Below, piece by piece: positions 59,810 to 64,000 of a stretch of 64,000 nucleotides of DNA (position 1 is the stretch's first letter; each line of letters begins with the position of its first letter). Where the stretch lies: assembly GCF_018130215.1 (NCBI RefSeq), contig NZ_JAFCKQ010000004.1:62001-126000 (forward strand), given 5' to 3'. The position numbers and the translations under genes were made by a program. The DNA comes from Bradyrhizobium jicamae. Its GTDB lineage: Bacteria; Pseudomonadota; Alphaproteobacteria; Rhizobiales; Xanthobacteraceae. A model generated the notes under the pieces. The model was not told where the DNA came from, did no database searches, and saw only the letters and a list, made by a program, of their open reading frames with translations.

Positions 59810-61585
59810 ATGCATGAGCGATCGAAAGGGGCGCCCGTGGCCGGTGAACCTGTCCAACGACGACTAGCGGCGATACTGGCGGCCGATGTCGTTGGCTATT
59901 CCTCGATGATGGAACGTGCCGAGGAAGCGACCTACGCCCAGATCGAGCGGCTGCGCCGCGACGTCGTGGAGCCTGCCCTGGCTCGCCACAAGGGCCGCCT
60001 GATCAAGACCACCGGAGATGGTGTCTTCGCCGAGTTTGCGAGCCCCGTGGCCGCCGTGAAATGCGGCATCGAGGTGCAGGAGCGGCTTGCCGCCGATGGG
60101 GAAGCGATCCGGCTGCGCATGGGCATCAATCTGGGCGATGTCATCGTGGACGCCCAGGGTGACGTCTATGGAGAGGGGATCAATATCGCTGCCCGCCTGG
60201 AAGGATTGGCTGATCCCGGAGGCATCCTCGTTTCGGCCAAGGTGCATGGTGAGGTCGACGGCAAGATCGAGGTGCTGTTCGATGACGCCGGCGAACGGCA
60301 GCTCAAGAACATCTCGAGGCCGGTCCGAACCTACGCGCTGAGGCGGAAAGCGCAGGCCGATGCGGCGCCGACCGCCGCGCCTGGCCTTGCTCTTCCCGAC
60401 AAGCCGTCGATCGCGGTTCTGCCGTTCCAGAACATGAGCGGTGACGCCGAGCAGGAGTACTTCGCGGACGGGATGGTGGAGGACATCATCACGGCGTTGT
60501 CGCGCGTGAAGTGGTTCTTCGTGATCGCGCGAAACACCACCTTCACCTACAAGGGCAGGGCCGTCGATATCAAGCAGGTCGGACGGGAGCTTGGCGTTCG
60601 ATACGTGCTCGAGGGCAGCGTGCGCAAGGCCGGAAACAGGGTCCGCGTTACCGGTCAGCTCATAGAGGCCGATACGGGACACCATATCTGGGCAGACCGT
60701 TTCGAGCGCGAATACACCAACGTTTTCGAGTTGCAGGACGAGGTGACGTCCGCCGTGGCTTCGGCGATCGAGCCAACCATCAATCTGAGGGAGATCGAAA
60801 GGTCCAAGAAAAAGCCGACCTCCGACTTAACCGCTTACGACTGCTTTTTGCGCGCCCAGCCCTTCCTGCGAGAGCTCAACGCGCCATCCTATGCGCGAGC
60901 GGAGGGTTATCTTCGACAGGCGGTCGCCATAGACCCTGAATATTCCAGCGCGCTCGCATATCTGGCTGACTGTATCGGGCGACAATCCATTTTTGGTGCG
61001 CGACCGTTCAAGGAGGGGACGCTCGAGGCGGAGAGGATTGCGCAGCAGGCGGTTCAAGCCGATCCCGAAGACGGCACCGCGCTCGCTGTTGCTTCCTGGG
61101 TCCTTTCGGTGTTCATCGGCAAGCACGCGAAATCGCGGGAATATGGCGAACGGGCGCTGCGGCTTCAGCCCAATTCAGCTATTGTTTGCGTCAACTGTGC
61201 CTATGGCTATCTGTTTCGCGGTGAACTGGATGTAGCACGACAAAACTTTGACAGAGCGTTGCGCATCAACCCGCTCGACCCGCGCAATTATTTCATACCC
61301 CAAGGCCTGGGTATGGTGGCTTTCTTCGAAGGGAATTTCACGGAGGCGCTGTCGCAGTTGACCCGCTCGATTGAGCTCGGGCCATCTGTGCGGATATCAT
61401 GGCGTTACAAGGCCGCAGCGTTGGCGCACCTCGGCAGAATCGACGAAGCCCGGGAGGCCGTCTCGGTCCTCAGATCCCTTACGCCGGTGCAAACGCTGAA
61501 AGAGATTGCTGAACGGTCCACGCTTGCTCACGCATGGATGCGCGAAAGTTACGTCGGAGGACTTGAGAAGGCGGGGTACGACTGA
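59810..61585 (+). CDS. class III adenylate/guanylate cyclase with TPRs
   Basis: The 591-residue protein has a class III cyclase domain at about 18-180 with the catalytic pattern ILAADVVGYSSMM (first metal Asp) and TGDGVFAEFASP (second metal Asp). A TolB/FlgO-like segment (PSIAVLPFQNMSGDAEQEYFADGMVEDIITALSRV) follows at about 197-235, then a C-terminal tetratricopeptide region (about 350-560). There is no membrane segment. It makes cAMP or cGMP from ATP or GTP in the cytosol in response to an unknown partner. GTG 59837 has a better ribosome binding site (AAAGGGG) than ATG 59810, and either may be right. Confidence 0.87.
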   Translation: MHERSKGAPVAGEPVQRRLAAILAADVVGYSSMMERAEEATYAQIERLRRDVVEPALARHKGRLIKTTGDGVFAEFASPVAAVKCGIEVQERLAADGEAIRLRMGINLGDVIVDAQGDVYGEGINIAARLEGLADPGGILVSAKVHGEVDGKIEVLFDDAGERQLKNISRPVRTYALRRKAQADAAPTAAPGLALPDKPSIAVLPFQNMSGDAEQEYFADGMVEDIITALSRVKWFFVIARNTTFTYKGRAVDIKQVGRELGVRYVLEGSVRKAGNRVRVTGQLIEADTGHHIWADRFEREYTNVFELQDEVTSAVASAIEPTINLREIERSKKKPTSDLTAYDCFLRAQPFLRELNAPSYARAEGYLRQAVAIDPEYSSALAYLADCIGRQSIFGARPFKEGTLEAERIAQQAVQADPEDGTALAVASWVLSVFIGKHAKSREYGERALRLQPNSAIVCVNCAYGYLFRGELDVARQNFDRALRINPLDPRNYFIPQGLGMVAFFEGNFTEALSQLTRSIELGPSVRISWRYKAAALAHLGRIDEAREAVSVLRSLTPVQTLKEIAERSTLAHAWMRESYVGGLEKAGYD

Positions 61586-61628
61586 ACTGCAGCGTGCTCC
61601 ATCCGTGCTTGTTCGGTGAGCGCGCCGC

Positions 61629-62522
61629 CTATCCCCGATAGCGCAGCGCGTCGACCAGCAGTGCGAAGGCCGGCGAGGATTGCCGGCGGCTCGGATAATA
61701 GAGGTGATAGCCGTGGAACGGCACGCACCAGTCGTCGAGCACCTGGACCAGGTGCCCCCTGGCGAGCTCGGCGCGGACGCGATCCTCGGCGATATAGGCG
61801 AGACCGAGCCCGGCGATCGCCGCCTTGATCCGCAGCGCGCCGCTGTTGAACACCAGTTGCCCGTCGACGCGCACCTTGATGGCGCGCCCGCGCTTCTCGA
61901 ACTCCCAGACATAGAGGCCGCCATAGGTCGGCAGGCGGATGTTGATGCAGGCGTGCTGCGTCAGGTCCTGCGGCCGCTTCGGGCGTTCGTGCCGCTTGAA
62001 ATAGGACGGCGCGCCGACCACGACCATGCGGAAATCCGGTCCGATCCGCACCGCGATCATGTCCTTCGCCACCTGCTCGCCGATCCGGACGCCGGCATCG
62101 AAGCGGGCCGCGACGATGTCGGTCAGGCTGTCGTCGAGGGATAGCTCGACCTTGATGTCGGGATAGCGCGGCAGGAAGCCGGCCAGCTTCGGCCACAGGA
62201 TGGTTTCGGCGGCGTGCTCGCCGGTGGTGATCCGGATCGAGCCAGCCGGCCGGTCGCGCAGCGCGCTCAAGGCTGCGAGCTCGGTCTCGATCTCGTCGAA
62301 GCGCGGACCGACATTCAGCAGCAGCCGCTCGCCGGCTTCCGTCGGCGCCACGCTGCGCGTGGTGCGGGTCAACAGCCGCATGCCCAGCCGCTCCTCCAGC
62401 GCGCGGATGGTGTGGCTGAGCGCCGATTGCGACACGCCGAGCTGCGCGGCGGCGCGGGTGAAGCTGCGTTCCCGCGCGACGGCGAGGAAGGCGATCAGGT
62501 TATTGACGTCCTGCCGCGGCAT
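61629..62522 (-). CDS. LysR family transcriptional regulator
   Basis: This 297-residue LTTR has a winged helix at the N-terminus (FLAVARERSFTRAAAQLGVSQSALSHTIRALEERLGMRLLTRTTRSVAPTEAGERLL) and the effector-binding fold (IRITTGEHAAETILWPKLAGFLPRYPDIKVELSL) after it. It is divergent from an aldo/keto reductase gene, the usual arrangement for a LysR that controls its neighbour, and an LTTR box lies in the gap. The effector is unknown. Confidence 0.9.
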   Translation of the reverse strand: MPRQDVNNLIAFLAVARERSFTRAAAQLGVSQSALSHTIRALEERLGMRLLTRTTRSVAPTEAGERLLLNVGPRFDEIETELAALSALRDRPAGSIRITTGEHAAETILWPKLAGFLPRYPDIKVELSLDDSLTDIVAARFDAGVRIGEQVAKDMIAVRIGPDFRMVVVGAPSYFKRHERPKRPQDLTQHACINIRLPTYGGLYVWEFEKRGRAIKVRVDGQLVFNSGALRIKAAIAGLGLAYIAEDRVRAELARGHLVQVLDDWCVPFHGYHLYYPSRRQSSPAFALLVDALRYRG

Positions 62523-62524
62523 TG

Positions 62525-62539
62525 ATGAATCCCATTCAT
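62525..62539. promoter_or_regulatory. LysR binding box candidate
   Basis: ATGAATCCCATTCAT is a perfect inverted repeat with a three-base centre and contains a T-N11-A core, the general LysR recognition pattern. It lies two bases upstream of the LysR start and 93 bases upstream of the aldo/keto reductase ATG, so it could serve autoregulation and activation. Confidence 0.55.
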
Positions 62540-62565
62540 AAGTCCATCCCGATCCTACCGCCTAA

Positions 62566-63747
<1,182 letters not shown>

Positions 63748-64000
63748 GGATGGAGGACGCGGGCCCTACATCTGATTTGCCCGACGGCGCAAGCCCTCGC
63801 TGCAGAAATATTTCGGTTTATCGTAATGGCAAATCAGTGTATGGATTCACCCGTCTCACCCGATCGAGGGGCGAGCGCACGTCACGAACGCGCGGTGGGA
63901 TGCGGTGGACGTTGCGTGCGTGACTGACGAGAGCGCATGCAGCGGACGGCGAAATCGTGCAGGCCTGACGCCCTGGTGGCAGGTGTCTCATCAGCGAGGG
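63748..64000. other. gene-free end of window with inverted repeat
   Basis: No gene is supported from the repeat to the right edge. CTGATTTGCC (63772-63781) and GGCAAATCAG (63828-63837) form a perfect inverted repeat enclosing 46 bases. The stretch is probably part of a larger intergenic region that continues past the window; a promoter for a gene beyond the edge is possible. Confidence 0.45.

Overview
The window is a chromosomal segment from a GC-rich alphaproteobacterium, most likely a Bradyrhizobium or close relative in the Nitrobacteraceae. The evidence is the codon use, the TrcR (DUF1013) and DUF6494 proteins, an NdvA-type cyclic glucan exporter, the ispH-thrB-rnhA-peroxiredoxin order, many small Ala/Lys-rich exported proteins, and several families of palindromic intergenic repeats. 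The genus call is inference. There is no phage, transposase, plasmid replication gene or CRISPR array; this looks like ordinary chromosome with small catabolic modules and short repeats between genes.

Region by region. Positions 1-13 kb hold a partial thioesterase, a NUDIX hydrolase, small exported proteins, a degenerate receiver-EAL protein, an SDR, a Na+/H+ antiporter, propionyl-CoA synthetase (prpE) and the regulator TrcR. Positions 13-24 kb are housekeeping: ispH, thrB, rnhA, peroxiredoxin, fadD, a D-Ala-D-Ala carboxypeptidase and an NdvA-like exporter. Positions 24-33 kb carry a HisE-like protein, a YqaA membrane protein, two nitronate monooxygenase paralogues (one translationally coupled to a thioesterase), a hybrid histidine kinase and an acyl-CoA ligase. 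Positions 35-39.5 kb hold the most module-like block: an AraC regulator, then acyl-CoA dehydrogenase, a Tyr-less SDR and a second, paralogous acyl-CoA dehydrogenase, all on one strand. Positions 39.5-52 kb hold a CLC channel, two NTF2-like proteins, tRNA-Leu(CAA), dsbB, an AbrB-type transporter, PsiF-like exported proteins, a TetR-thioesterase locus with two visible operators, CidA/LrgB, a TauE-type permease, a DsbA-like protein and a CGNR regulator divergent from azlCD. Positions 52-64 kb hold two LysR-reductase pairs, an alpha/beta hydrolase beside a trypsin-fold protein that seems to have lost its catalytic triad, an acyl-CoA ligase, a PilZ protein, a class III cyclase with TPRs, and an aldo/keto reductase.

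The recurring theme is acyl-CoA chemistry: four acyl-CoA ligases, four or five thioesterases, two acyl-CoA dehydrogenases and four SDRs, arranged as small units each with its own regulator. No single large undescribed system stands out. The best leads are the AraC/dehydrogenase/SDR/dehydrogenase cassette, the triad-less protease-like protein, the doubly degenerate receiver-EAL protein, and the operator palindromes at the TetR and CGNR loci. All functional calls come from reading motifs by eye; no database search was run.
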